A stretch of DNA of 64,000 bases from Kappaphycus alvarezii (taxonomy: Eukaryota > Rhodophyta > Florideophyceae > Gigartinales > Solieriaceae), in NCBI GenBank assembly GCA_002205965.3, contig NADL03000144.1, positions 62,001 through 126,000 of the forward strand, given 5' to 3'. The notes under the pieces are model-generated. The model was not told the DNA's origin. It searched no databases and saw nothing but the letters and a program-made list of their open reading frames with translations. Positions within the stretch are counted from its first letter, which is position 1. The number at the start of each line of letters is the position of its first letter. The translations under genes and the position numbers were made by a program. This document shows positions 43,407 through 53,275 of the stretch, piece after piece.

Positions 43407-43781
43407 ATGGCGAGGACCAACCAGACCGCCAGGAAATCAAGCGGGGGAAAACCTCCCCGAAAGCAACTTTGGCAGAAAGCGGCTCGAAAGACCGTGGGCG
43501 AACTCTTGCCCCGCAACAACCCGGTCATCTCGAAATCTCCCGGTCCGTCGTCCGAGCCCTATCGGAACGCAGAATACTTTCACGTCGACAGTCTTCGTAA
43601 GGGTGTGAGCGAAAGTAAAGTGACTACGCATTCGAATCGACCAGATACGATCAAAATTCAGAAATCAAAGGTCAAGGGTCCTTCGCTCAACGACGTCTTC
43701 TTTTGGCTTTCGTTTGGAGGTTTCCTATCAGGAGCTGGAAACGCTATATGGAAAGAAAATCGCGAACTTCGTGGCTTCTAA
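43407..43781 (+). CDS. Antisense ORF with histone H3 tail-like N-terminus
   Basis: A 124-codon frame with an ATG start, on the strand opposite gag-pol, 287 bases inside the 3' LTR of element C. Residues 1-28 align with the histone H3 tail without gaps, 23 of 28 identical. It opens MARTNQTARKSSGGK and continues PPRKQLWQKAARK. In H3 numbering the changes are K4N, T11S, A15P, A24W and T25Q. R2, R8, K9, S10, K14, R17, K18, K23, R26 and K27 are kept, so both ARKS/ARKT-type sites are present. After residue 28 the similarity stops: no H3 core helices follow, and the rest is basic, then ends with a hydrophobic FFWLSFGGFLSGAG. Coding-like sequence continues downstream to about 44.8 kb. By H3 biology, the kept lysines are those read by HP1/Polycomb-type chromodomains and acetyl-readers; a chromatin-targeting or decoy role is inferred. 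Confidence 0.75.
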   Translation: MARTNQTARKSSGGKPPRKQLWQKAARKTVGELLPRNNPVISKSPGPSSEPYRNAEYFHVDSLRKGVSESKVTTHSNRPDTIKIQKSKVKGPSLNDVFFWLSFGGFLSGAGNAIWKENRELRGF

Positions 43782-44123
43782 GGAATGTGTGGACGGCATT
43801 GACAGGGATCTTGCGGTTCGACTTAGCTTGACAGAGTCGCTCGCCGATGAGGATGATTATTTGGAGTTCCCGAGTTTCCCGAATGAATAATTTCGTCTGT
43901 TGTTTGGAGAGCTCCAGAAGGATTTAGCGACAGCTCCGCGGGCCGCTATTACGCTGTCGGTGAGGAAACCGAAGAAGAGCACCCGATCGACCTCTATACC
44001 TTTTCCTTCAACGAGATACCTCCGGGTTACGCTGACCACAATCCGTCTAAGCGTAACCTCCGGGAAGAAGAAGGCGAACGATCAATCATCAGCAAGGCCT
44101 TTGGCAGGAATCTGAGTTCGAGA

Positions 44124-44558
44124 GTGGGAGTCATCCTGCAGATCGATCGTTGGTGTCAGAAGAATCCGAATGAACACTTTTTGCGTGTTATTTCCGATGT
44201 CGAGGGTACCCTACCTTCCTTCGTCACCGCATCTCTTCTCTTGGACCTTGTCGTGCGCTTCAGGGACTTCGAGGGGCGCTGCATGCAAGCTGCAGTCGCG
44301 AACCCCATTTCCCTTATCTTCGGTCCGGGCCCGGCGGATAACTACTGGAAGACGGATTACCTCCGCGATCACGACACTTTAGAGCAGCTTGGCTATCGCC
44401 CTAGGTCTATTTCCTTTGCCGACGACGTCCAAAGGGTTTATACGAAGTCTTCTAAGATCTCGTGGTTCTGCGCCACGTTAGGCCTTCTAAGGGTTTATCC
44501 AACGCACCAAAGCAGCCTTCGTCGTGAAGTGAGTCCTCCATTGATGCTGACTGGATGA
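44124..44558 (+). CDS. Antisense gene-like region of element C, downstream part
   Basis: 144-codon plus-strand frame with globular composition: ILQIDRWCQKNPNEHFLRVI, LLLDLVVRFRDFEGRCMQAA, FGPGPADNYWKTDYLRDHDT, RSISFADDVQRVYTKSSKIS and FCATLGLLRVYP. Further frames with coding character follow to about 44,800. It lies on the same strand as the H3-like ORF. No family recognised. The SFADDVQRV block weakly resembles EFIDDRWHGV in element B's antisense region. Confidence 0.5.
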   Translation: MGVILQIDRWCQKNPNEHFLRVISDVEGTLPSFVTASLLLDLVVRFRDFEGRCMQAAVANPISLIFGPGPADNYWKTDYLRDHDTLEQLGYRPRSISFADDVQRVYTKSSKISWFCATLGLLRVYPTHQSSLRREVSPPLMLTG

Positions 44559-45115
44559 AAACGTTGCCAAGTTCTCCTGATCGCGGGATTTATGTCGCGG
44601 CCGTTATAGGGCGACTTGGGTCGCAGCATGCGTTTGCCTTGACGCAAGAGAAGAGCCCATCCTTATCTACGATTGCGCAGAGAAACACGCCATGCGGTTT
44701 TCCAATGAGTCTCTCAAGATATGTTGCGGCGAGGAGAATCCGGAGGATTTCTTGAAACTGGACGACGTGCGCGTGTAGTCCCTCTGAATGGAAAGGGTGT
44801 TCCCTTCGCGAGTCGACGATTCTCAAGCCTTCGGATTCAGCGAACAAGAAGCGTCGCCGGCGCCGTTCGAGGGCCTCTCTTGCCTCTTCCTCCGACCGCA
44901 AACGCTCCAGTGCGGCACACCGACGCTGAACACCCGTTCCTTCTTGGATGCTTCCTTATGTCCTCGCGTGCTGCCCTTCAATGTTGTAGAAGAGCCTGAT
45001 ATAGTTGTAAAGCGATAAGATGATTCAGATTGTACTCAAAGAAAGAAATGTAACAAAGAAATTCGTAGCATGAAATAGAAAACTAGAATCCGTCATCTAC
45101 AGGACTCCTCGGGAA

Positions 45116-46259
45116 TCAATTTTGTAGGAACGACGGGCGAAGAGCGTAGGGCGCTAGGCGCCTCGCGTGAATAGCTCCCCGGGAGCACCTGCCCCCGTGA
45201 GAAAGCAGCCAGTACCGTGGGTGGGCTACCTTCCAAACTCGACAAGGTCCGAAGAAACGGGACCGAAGCGCCGGCCATTTGACCGTGGAAATTAAGGCCT
45301 GTCCGTGTGCGACTAGGACCCAATCACCTACATTAAACCTTGCCGGGGTCCCAGGTCTATCTCCGTCAGCACCGCGTTGCAACTGCGCCTCGACCCTGTT
45401 GCCCGTAAGGCTAGTCCAGCTAGGAGTTCCACTCGGCGATGTACGTTGGAAGCATTCGCTATCAGTGAGACAGCATCGATGGGTTCAGGCGTGGCGCACC
45501 CCGAACATTAGCTCGAATGGCGAGGCTCCCGTTGTTAGGGGCCGGCGGCGGTATCCATACAAGACACGTGGGAGGCAACTGTCCCAATCGGCCTTCTGCC
45601 CAATTACCATTTTTTAATCCCAGCCTTGATGGTGCGGACCATTCTTTCGGCGCGGCCATTCGACATAGGAGCGTAGGCGAGCACGGTACTCCAACTCACT
45701 CCGTTCTTCTTCATGAAATCAACGAGGGCAGAGGCTGTAAAGCATCCCGCATTGTCAGAGATGATATTCTTTGGCGGTCCGAAAAGGGAGACGATCTCCT
45801 TCTGCACGAACTCGATCACGACTTCAGCCGATGCGTTCTTCGTGGCAGCGGCGATAGGCCACCCGGTCAGATGTTCGACGGCGATAAGAAGAAATTTATT
45901 ACCCAGACGAGACTCCGGGAATGGCCCTGCGAAGTCAATCGAGTATGTTTCGAAGACATTCGTGAGCGGAATCCCCAATGTTGTCCGATACGGAATCAAC
46001 GGGCTCGCCCTCTGGCAGGCCTCACAGCTCTTCACGTAGTCTTGGATGTCTTGATAGACTTGGGGCCACCAAAAGCGATCAGTAACGAATTTTTCGTTGT
46101 TTCCTTATTCCAATGACCGATATCGTCATGAAAAGTCCTTAATATGTCGTCTGTCTTGATGGCCGGTATCGTGCGAAGACCGTTCTTAGTACGCCTCAGT
46201 AACTTACCCTCCCAGAGCATAAAATATTTGGCGGCACGCTTAATAGAGCGGCGCTTCAC
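45116..46259 (-). mobile_element. Element C integrase region
   Basis: Minus strand: zinc-domain sequence with FHDDIGHWNKETTK and KSCEACQRA (HHCC type), core motifs SIDFAGPFPE, IVEH-like sequence, FGPPKNIISDNAGCF and AYAPMSNGRAERMVRTIK (D, D, E block), and a C-terminal RFNVGDWVLVAHGQA...FFGPCRVWKV domain ending in HARRLAPY. No chromodomain seen after it. Confidence 0.88.
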
Positions 46260-46298
46260 AGGGTCCTTTCCGGAACCTGAAACCCCGGATGTAATGGG

Positions 46299-47729
46299 CT
46301 ACGTCGATAAGTGAGGTTCCAACACGGTCTCGTCGACAACGGCGCCGCCGGATCCTACCGTTGCCACCAAATCGCCTTCATCGGCGTCCGGTGCGGCCGA
46401 GCAATCATCCGGTATTACGCGCGAAAGGTAGTCAGCAGCGCCGTTCCCGGCTCCGGGACGGTACTCCACCTCGAACTCGTATTCGGCTAGAAAATCTAAC
46501 CAGCGCGCTAACCTCCCATGAACATCGCTCTTCTTGAAAGCATAACGGAGGGCTTGGTGGTCCGTAACCAATTTGAACGGTATTGTCGACAGCAAATACA
46601 CTCGAAACTTCTTGAGTGCGAAAATAAGCGAGAGCCTCTCTTTCACATGCCGAGTAGTTCCGTTCCGACGAGTTCATAGTCCTACTTGCGAACTGTATTG
46701 GATGTATCTTTCCATCTTCTTTCTTCTGTGCAAGAACCGCTCCGATGGCACACTTGAGGCATCAGTTTCGACAATAAACGGCGTTTCGAAATCCGGAAAA
46801 GCCAGAAGAGGCGGAGAAGTGAGCTTGTCCTTTAAATTCTCGAATGCTTCCATCATCTCGGCCGTCCAGATGAAGTCCTTGTTTCCCGAGGTCGCGGAAT
46901 GCAGAGCGGCTGAAACCTCGGCGAATCCTTTGATGAACCGGCGATAATAGCCAGCAAGTCCGAGAAAGCTGCGCAGCTCAGTCGTGTTCCTTGGTACTGG
47001 AGCCTCCTTGATTGCTTTAATCTTCTCCTCATCCACGTGAACTCCATTCTTGTCAACTCGGTGTCCGAGCAAGCTAACTATCGGTTTTGCGAACTCGCAT
47101 TTCGTAATCTTGAGCTTCAGTCCGGCTTTCTGAATGGCTTTGAACACACGCTTTAAGTGCTCAACGTGTTCCTCTATGGAATGTGAGAACACCACAACAT
47201 CATCCAGGTAAACACGGGCAAAGGGAATTTCTCGCAGAATAAAGTCCATCATACGTTGAAAGGTCGACGGTGCGTTCATCAGGCCGAACGGCATGACCTC
47301 AAACTTGAAGGTTCCGTAACGACAAACAAAAGTTGGTCATCTCCTTACAGTCCTCGCTCACGCGAACCTGCCAATATCCGGCGAATAAATCGAGGGTGGT
47401 GAACACTGAGCAACCTTCCAAGTCGTCGAATATTTCTTCGATCTTGGGAAGCGGCCAACGGTCCGCCTTCATCCTGCGGTTCAGAGTGCGGTAGTCCACG
47501 CAAAATCGAGGCTTCCCGTCCTTTTTGGTCGCGATGACGACGGGAAACGACCAAGCGGAGGCAGCGGGGTCACTATTCCTGCTTCCAACATCTTATTGAT
47601 CTCTTGGCGGACGGTTTCGTTATGTCGAGGCGCTAAACGACGAGCCCTTGATAGATTGGGGTCGGATCCTTTAACTCGAATTTGTGCTCCACCGGGACCG
47701 ACGCGGGACGGAGCTCGTCGATCGTCCAT
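46299..47729 (-). mobile_element. Element C reverse transcriptase and RNase H
   Basis: Minus strand: SRARRLAPRHNETVRQEINK, DYRTLNRRMKADRWPLPKIE, FTTLDLFAGYWQVRV (motif A), MPFGLMNAPSTFQRMMDFIL (motif B), ARVYLDDVVVFSHSIEEHVE (motif C, YLDD), LGHRVDKNGVHVDEEK, FLGLAGYYRRFIKGFAE; RNase H has FIVETDASSVPSERF, ACEREAL, VTDHQALRYAF and EYRPGAGNGAADYLSR. Confidence 0.9.
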
Positions 47730-48296
47730 GCGACTATATCAGTCTCCCGGAGGGCATCGCTGATATGCCTGTGTGTCTTCCTGTAGATGCACCAGTCTTG
47801 CTCTAAGCGCACCCTTAGTTCCTCGTCTTGATCCTCTCCGATAGCAGCGCTATTTTCATCAGTCGCTCCATCAAGTTCTTCGTCCTGCGATGTTTCGAAT
47901 GGCCAAGACGAGCTCCTCCTCCGAGGTATCTGATGAATCTGGGCCGGCGTTTGAATCAGAAGTGAAATCTTCGCTGGGTTCCTACCTCTCCTTCTACCAG
48001 TCTCTTCTCGGTAGCTTTGGTGTCCGGCTCGAGGGGTAGTACAATTTCTTCGGATCCAACGTGGAGGCGCACGCTCTGGGTGCCGAAATCCATATTCGCA
48101 CGCAAAGCGGAGAGGTGGGGCTCCCAATTATGAGGTCGAATGGCGAGTTCTCCACGACGAGGTAGTCCAGCTTGACTGCTTGGATTCCAAACGTTGTAGG
48201 AACTTGGAGTAACGAGCCGACGCAAGAAGAGCTTTCCCATTCGCAACCGTGATCCTCTTTGCTGTATAGTTCGGAGAGAGGTACAGACGTTTGGAC

Positions 48297-48352
48297 AAGT
48301 CTGCTGACATAACGTCAGGGACAGCACCGGAATCAAGTAGTGCCCAAGCATC
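48297..48352 (-). mobile_element. Element C protease active-site region
   Basis: Minus strand reads ALLDSGAVPDVMSADL, the retropepsin DSGA active site, nearly the same as ALFDSGAVPNLISETL of element A. DSGA is encoded at 48,323-48,334. Confidence 0.75.
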
Positions 48353-48460
48353 GGTACATAAACTTTCACTTGAATCAATCGAAGCAACCGTGGTTCAACG
48401 TTGGAGACGAAGGTTACACGGGGGATAGTCTTGTTCTTCCCGAGAAGGCGGCGCATCACT

Positions 48461-49830
48461 TTAGATGCAACGTCTGCGTCCCCACGAAGGAGTTGGCCAA
48501 AAGTAAGTCCACAGTTGGCAGTCGCCAGTTCCGAGACAACGTCGTACTTTCCGACGTATTCTTGTATCTTGTCTGCCTTCTTCTTTCCTCGTTGGTCTTC
48601 TTGGCCTTCTTCTTTCGATCAACTTCTCGAAATTGGCCTGCGGGTAGTTCGGTCCCGCCTGCGGAGGGCGAGCTGCTTGAGGGCTAGCTACGAGGCGGGA
48701 TATCGGAATGCCTCCATAAGATTCTTGTCGGGGTTGCTTCGGAAGCGCTTCGCCGTCTGCATTTCTCTTCGTGACGTTGACGCCTTCTTCTTCCGATGAT
48801 CCCATGTCGGCCGATTCTTCACGGAGAACATTCACTTTCCCAGACTCTTCGCCTTCTTCTTTGGGCTTTTCCTTAACATCAGACTTTCTCGACGGCGCGG
48901 ACCAGCACGTGGCCTCCGAGTGTCCCATCCTGCCGCAGTGACCACAACGGGTATTGCGGTGCGGGTTCTTCTCGCACCTCGAGGCTGTGTGACCCATCTC
49001 ATTGCAGTAGGAGCACTGCCTAACCCGGTTGTTCTTCTGGATGCCCGTAGAGGTCCGGCCACCGGATCCCCCTTCTTGTTCTTTAGAAACAGCGTAAGCC
49101 GGGAAAGGTCTTCTGCCAAAGCATCTACCTTGTTCTCATGTTCCTCGAACGAGTCTGGACGAACCATTGCTTTGCGGGCGAGACATTGGCGATGGGTTTG
49201 AGGGCCAGCGAAGGCGAGTTGGTTCGAATGAAAGTCCCTTAAAGCCTTGACGTATCTGAGTAATCCTTAGGTCCGCGGAATGACAGAAATTGCTGTAGCT
49301 CCTTGTAACGACAGGCGCGGTGCGAAGTAACCAAATCTTGCGATATTGTCGAACCCTGCCTTCTCGTAGAGTCTTTCCATCTCTTTAGTGAGCCAGGGAT
49401 ATCGGAGATCTCTAGGCCGATCTCCAAGGCTTGACGAATAATGTCTTAGGGTCTTCTTTTTGACAAAATGATCGAAAAAGCGAGCTTTGACGGCGGTATA
49501 GTTCTTCGCCTCATCAAGTAACGCCCGTTCGACGCGAAGGTGCATAGTAGAAGTCAAACGCCACTCCATCCAGATGACGAGGAGAGCGAGGGCTTTCTCC
49601 TCCTCGGATTTAGAGACCATGATGACGTTCTCGAAGAAGAAGAAGAATTTTCGCACGTCGCTTGACCCACAAAAACGACGGAGCTGGGCCGGGCGTCCGT
49701 CCCTGCGCAAGAGTACCATGTTGCCGCCCTTGTTGGTGTGGGCGGAGGGAGAAAAGAAAAAAAGAAAAAGTAAAAATAGAAAAGGATTGGGTGGCCGTCC
49801 CCCAGGGTTCGTTGTCTCCCCCCTTTTCAC
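48461..49830 (-). mobile_element. Element C gag region
   Basis: Capsid-like sequence (49.8-49.2 kb, with RVERALLDEAKNYTAVKARF) followed by two CCHC knuckles: CSYCNEMGHTASRC and CGHCGRMGHSEATC, joined by EKNPHRNTR. The knuckle linker matches that of element A. A basic and acidic stretch follows toward the protease. Confidence 0.85.
49701..49718 (-). promoter_or_regulatory. Primer-binding site of element C
   Basis: TGGTACTCTTGCGCAGGG on the minus strand, directly adjoining the 5' LTR. Its first 11 bases equal those of element A's site. Confidence 0.75.
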
Positions 49831-50059
49831 TCCCGGCAGGCCCGGCAGGGTTTATATGCGGGTGAGCAGTGGGTGGCAACACCAGGTTGAACTACACACT
49901 GCCCACCTAAAAATTAAAAAATAATCATAAAATTGTAGAAAATAACTAAAAAATAGACCAGACTACAGTAGCTCCAGTGTAGGGGCCGTAGAAATAAAAA
50001 TGCGTCATACAATTGCCCAAATTCATACACTTTCTAGAAGCATCCACGAGCTCACGACA
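49719..50059 (-). repeat. Element C 5' LTR
   Basis: 341-bp LTR, partner of 42,777-43,120, differing by a handful of substitutions and several length changes in A- and C-runs. Confidence 0.9.
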
Positions 50060-50157
50060 GTATCCAGTAAATTTGTACCGGAGCGTAGATATCGTATCAT
50101 TGTCAAGCCAACTGCAAAACCGTACAATGCGTCGAAAGCTGTGGATGGCACCCCAAT

Positions 50158-50693
50158 CTACCAGAAGGTGGAAGGGAGGCCAGCCAGCAACCAAGCGGCG
50201 TTGGAGGTTACTGTCAAAGCAGAGTGCCGCTGTAAAAGAATCCCTCTAACCTTCGAAAACCGTTCCACTGCGCGGGTGGCAACGGTTCTCGCGAGTTCCT
50301 TGACGACGGAGAACGCCGCCGGATGCCATCCTCCAAGCGTTGAGATGGGAACAGGAACCAGCCTGTTTCTCCCAGGCGGCTCAGCAAGGAACCCTTGGTA
50401 TTTCCGCTGCTTCTCTGCGTGAGCTGCGTTGAGGCTTGTGAGTGGGTTGAAAGCCCTGGTTTCGCGTGGAGGGAGCGAGCGGGTTAAGTCGAAATAATCC
50501 GTGCCACCGCCGGCTCCCATCGCCCTGATATCCGGCCTCGTCCTGATTTGGTAGTGTAGACGAGGTTCGATGAATGGATGTCGGGCGGCTCTTGCAAGGT
50601 CGTTCCCAGTAAAGTCACCTGGTTGTTATGGCGAATATTCCGCTCGCAGCCAAAGCGACAATGTAGCAAGTGGTCCCCGTAGATATCCAGCAT
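50158..50693 (-). mobile_element. LINE-like remnant 2, zinc finger and nuclease part
   Basis: Two minus-strand frames. 50,484-50,693: YGDHLLHCRFGCERNIRHNN, the GDHxLxCxxGxxRxxRHN zinc-finger and linker motif that precedes the restriction-like nuclease. 50,158-50,520: DYFDLTRSLPPRETRAFNPL, HAEKQRKYQG, NRLVPVPISTLGGWHPAAF and VVKELARTVATRAV, matching the nuclease's DLTVxSP strand, KxxKY segment and the distal TxGGW helix. It is a different subfamily from the element at 15.5-20.2 kb, which lacks the GGW motif. One frame change separates the two parts. The polymerase is missing. Element C inserted just downstream. Confidence 0.65.
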
Positions 50694-50699
50694 TTGATG

Positions 50700-51470
50700 G
50701 CATTTTTAATATTGACGCTGCTGTTTCTGCAAAAGGACTGGACCTATGAAATTACTGACTAGTTAAGGAAGAATGACGCTTTATTGTTTGAAGAGAAGTC
50801 CGCACTACACAAGACCTCGGTTCTGCAAGTCGGACGACTCCGGGCAATGGCTGAACCAATTGCCCACTCAAGCGAGAAAGGACCGGAAGAAAACTCCACC
50901 AGGTGAACCGAGGGATTCATGAGGCTTAAAAAACCGCTGCTGTAAGCACATAGGCTCACAGATAGAGACGGCGACGACAACGGCGAGAACTCTGGACGAG
51001 CGAGCTTGACGAGAAGCCCGCAAGGCTGTGAAGACCGCAACCCCTCGCAGTCCGTCAAAATGAGGGAAGATTTGAGCGCGGCAGGGTACGGTGGATGTCC
51101 CTACTTTTTGTGAGTTGCTCATTACAGTTAAAATGTTGTCGGTACAGTAAGTACTGTACTGTACAGTAAGCTTTGCCACATTTGAATCTCTTCGAGGTAA
51201 ATGGCGTTCGCCGCGGAGAGTGTATCAGACAAAGACCTCGTCAATCTCCCGACAGGTACCAAGTTGTACGACTTCATTTGATCCTCTCAACCTCCCGTCG
51301 GATTGCGGCTCAGCGTATGTCACGATTGATGCCCTGTGCCACTCCACCCAAGTCTGCCGCGCGCCACTGATCAAATCCAAATGTAGCATCCAGCAAGCGC
51401 CCCCCTTCACCCAAACCCCACCCGTCACCCTCATTCATCTCCCCACTTCGACGCACTTGTCATCTTTCCC
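50700..51470. other. Unassigned sequence
   Basis: No gene recognised. The minus-strand frame 50,868-51,179 is open but without known motif. AAGTACTGTACTGTACAGTA at about 51,147-51,166 is another GTAC palindrome cluster. Confidence 0.4.
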
Positions 51471-51477
51471 ACCCACA

Positions 51478-52147
51478 CACACACAATATCTGCCCGTCCC
51501 GCCCAAAACAATCGCCATCCTCACGGACTCCTTCACCTCTGGCGCCGCCTTCTACCCGCTCTTCTTGCCACTCCTAGCCCTCACACCATAATGCCATCTT
51601 CTGCACCGAGGCCATAGCAGCAGCGCCTCGAGCTACACATGGAAGTAATCCGCGTGTCGATAAATTCACTGGTTTCGATGCGGCTGACCCTCCTTCACTT
51701 CAAGCTGTCTTGTCGGGCTGTACAGTTGCATTCCTCGCTACTGCTCATGACGCTGCAGAGGGCATGCAGGATGATGCCATTTTGTTCGATTTTGGGGCCA
51801 GTTAAATTGCTCGGGTTGCGGAAATGGTTAAGATTATTGGTGGGGAGCAGTTGTTCCACGGTGGGTTTTTCTATGAAAATTACGTCGCGTGGATGACCTC
51901 TTTGAAAGCTACCGATGAGTTGAGCTTTGTGGACTTCTGCATCCCGTCTAATGACCCGAGGGATATCGGTCGTGTAGCTACCGCTATTGCTGAAAAGGGC
52001 GGTGTTGGATATCAGGGCAGCGTGTTGGAGATCAGTGAGCCGGAGCGGATATGGATGAAGGAGGCGGTAGGGAGGGAGACCAAGTTTGTGCCTGTGGGAA
52101 TGAAGGAGGTTGCCGCCAAATTGCCCCTGTTTGGTCGAGTTGTTTGA
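51478..52147 (+). pseudogene. NmrA-like NAD(P)-binding protein, broken
   Basis: The sequence reads in pieces as an NmrA/isoflavone-reductase-like protein. The start has PKTIAILTDSFTSGAAF (strand 1 and a poor glycine motif) in the frame ending 51,591. A second frame gives VDKFTGFDAADPPSLQAVLS and CTVAFLATAHDAAEG, the D..D..SL..AL.G segment. A stop TAA follows at about 51,807. The frame 51,824-52,147 gives GGFFYENYVAWMTS (family PGFFxEN), DPRDIGRVATAIAEKGGVGY (the DIGRVA motif) and a C-terminal helix. Compared with the family about 30 residues before GGFF are missing, and the dinucleotide-binding glycines are not intact. I take it for a dead host gene; sequence errors could account for part of the damage. 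Confidence 0.6.
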
Positions 52148-52149
52148 AG

Positions 52150-53130
52150 TATCTGCTTGACGTTGGTGAAGAAGCAGTCCCTATTTCAGCGGATATGAGA
52201 GGGTCACAGGAAGGAAACCCGTCTCGTTCAGAGAATGGTGGGCAGAGCGGAAGGAACTCTTTGAAAAGGGTGATCAAGCGTGATGGCGCTCTACCAAGAT
52301 TTGGTTTAGGATGGGATAAGGCGTGCGTCGGTGTAAATTGATCACTGTTTCTGATGAATGTGTGTTTCAAGGGCGTTGTTGAAAGCGCACATGCACTACT
52401 GCCGACGGATAGTGCAACTACTCGTAGAGTTCTTGTCTGCTTGAGATGTCCTCTCCCAGTGCGTTTGCAGAGGACTTGGCCCACTTGAAGGATTTCAAGG
52501 GGGAAAGGTGGACGGGACGGTAGCGTCTTACTCTGCTCGATCTAACGAGCATCCTAAATGTGATCACAGCACTCAAATCAGAGCCAAGTCGAGAGGGCTT
52601 TCGTAGCACGTTCTTCTTTGAAATGGAGACAGGCGATTCCACTTGAGTCCTCCCATGTCACTCGCTTTTCCCCTCGTGCTTGAAAGGAGCGGGTGTTTTT
52701 CAAATCAAGGCTCCCAGCCCGTCGGTGACTTTCTAAATTCAAAATCATTCACGAAGCGGTTGCGGGTTTGAAATACGTTTGCCTTTTTTATCTGATTTAC
52801 AAGTTTTGAAAACATCGCGCCGGCAATGTTCGTTCGAGCGAATCTGCACATACCCTTTGTTGAGGGGGTCTCGGGGTACATTCTTTCCCATTCCATGGAC
52901 ACACGCTGTGCATGCCTTGGGCCGCTTGATAGTCACTATCATGACAGCTGCAGGTCATAGTTTTGCACGTCGGACTTCCGGAAATTCCACTATCTCCAGA
53001 TTTGAGACACGGATAGTTCAAATGAATATTACTCACGAGTGGGTTTTGCACCCGCGCACGCCGTTCAAACAGTTTCTGATGCGCATCATGTTGCAAGCAA
53101 GCTGGACCCGTCGCCTGCGGCTGCGCGCTT
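52150..53130. other. Unassigned sequence
   Basis: No gene recognised; overlapping short frames on both strands lack motifs. Confidence 0.4.
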
Positions 53131-53135
53131 CCCCG

Positions 53136-53143
53136 TATTTAAA
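53136..53143 (+). promoter_or_regulatory. Possible TATA box
   Basis: TATTTAAA preceded by CCCCG and followed by GGCGC, 133 bases before the ATG at 53,276 of the secreted-protein gene. Spacing is reasonable for a polymerase II promoter with a short leader. Confidence 0.35.
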
Positions 53144-53275
53144 GGCGCTAATGAAACCGCCCCATGGACTCCAGCAGTCTTCAAAGGCCCTTTCTTCGCC
53201 GTTTCACCAACTGAAGACCCACATCTTGGCATTTGCGAGCTTTCCACTGTGCTTAAGGCATTCTAACTCGCAGCC

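Larger units (their letters stand above)
42777..50059 (-). mobile_element. Element C: Ty3/gypsy LTR element with antisense gene, broken
   Basis: A 7.3-kb fossil in minus orientation. LTRs at 42,777-43,120 and 49,719-50,059; flanks GTACC and GTATC match at four of five bases and probably are the target duplication. The primer-binding site (49,701-49,718) abuts the 5' LTR. In order: gag with two CCHC knuckles, protease, reverse transcriptase, RNase H and integrase (49.8 to 45.1 kb), then about 2 kb with gene-like frames on the opposite strand (43.4-44.8 kb), then the 3' LTR. Several breaks in gag-pol. LTRs differ by few substitutions, so the insertion is young. It lies downstream of LINE-like remnant 2. 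Confidence 0.9.

Noticed and set aside
43407-43781. A genuine histone H3 gene
   Set aside because: Only the first 28 residues are H3-like; none of the core helices follow, and the frame ends after 124 codons within an LTR element.
42772-50064. A perfect target duplication for element C
   Set aside because: GTACC and GTATC differ at one base; GTACC also occurs inside the primer-binding site, so part of the similarity may be accidental.
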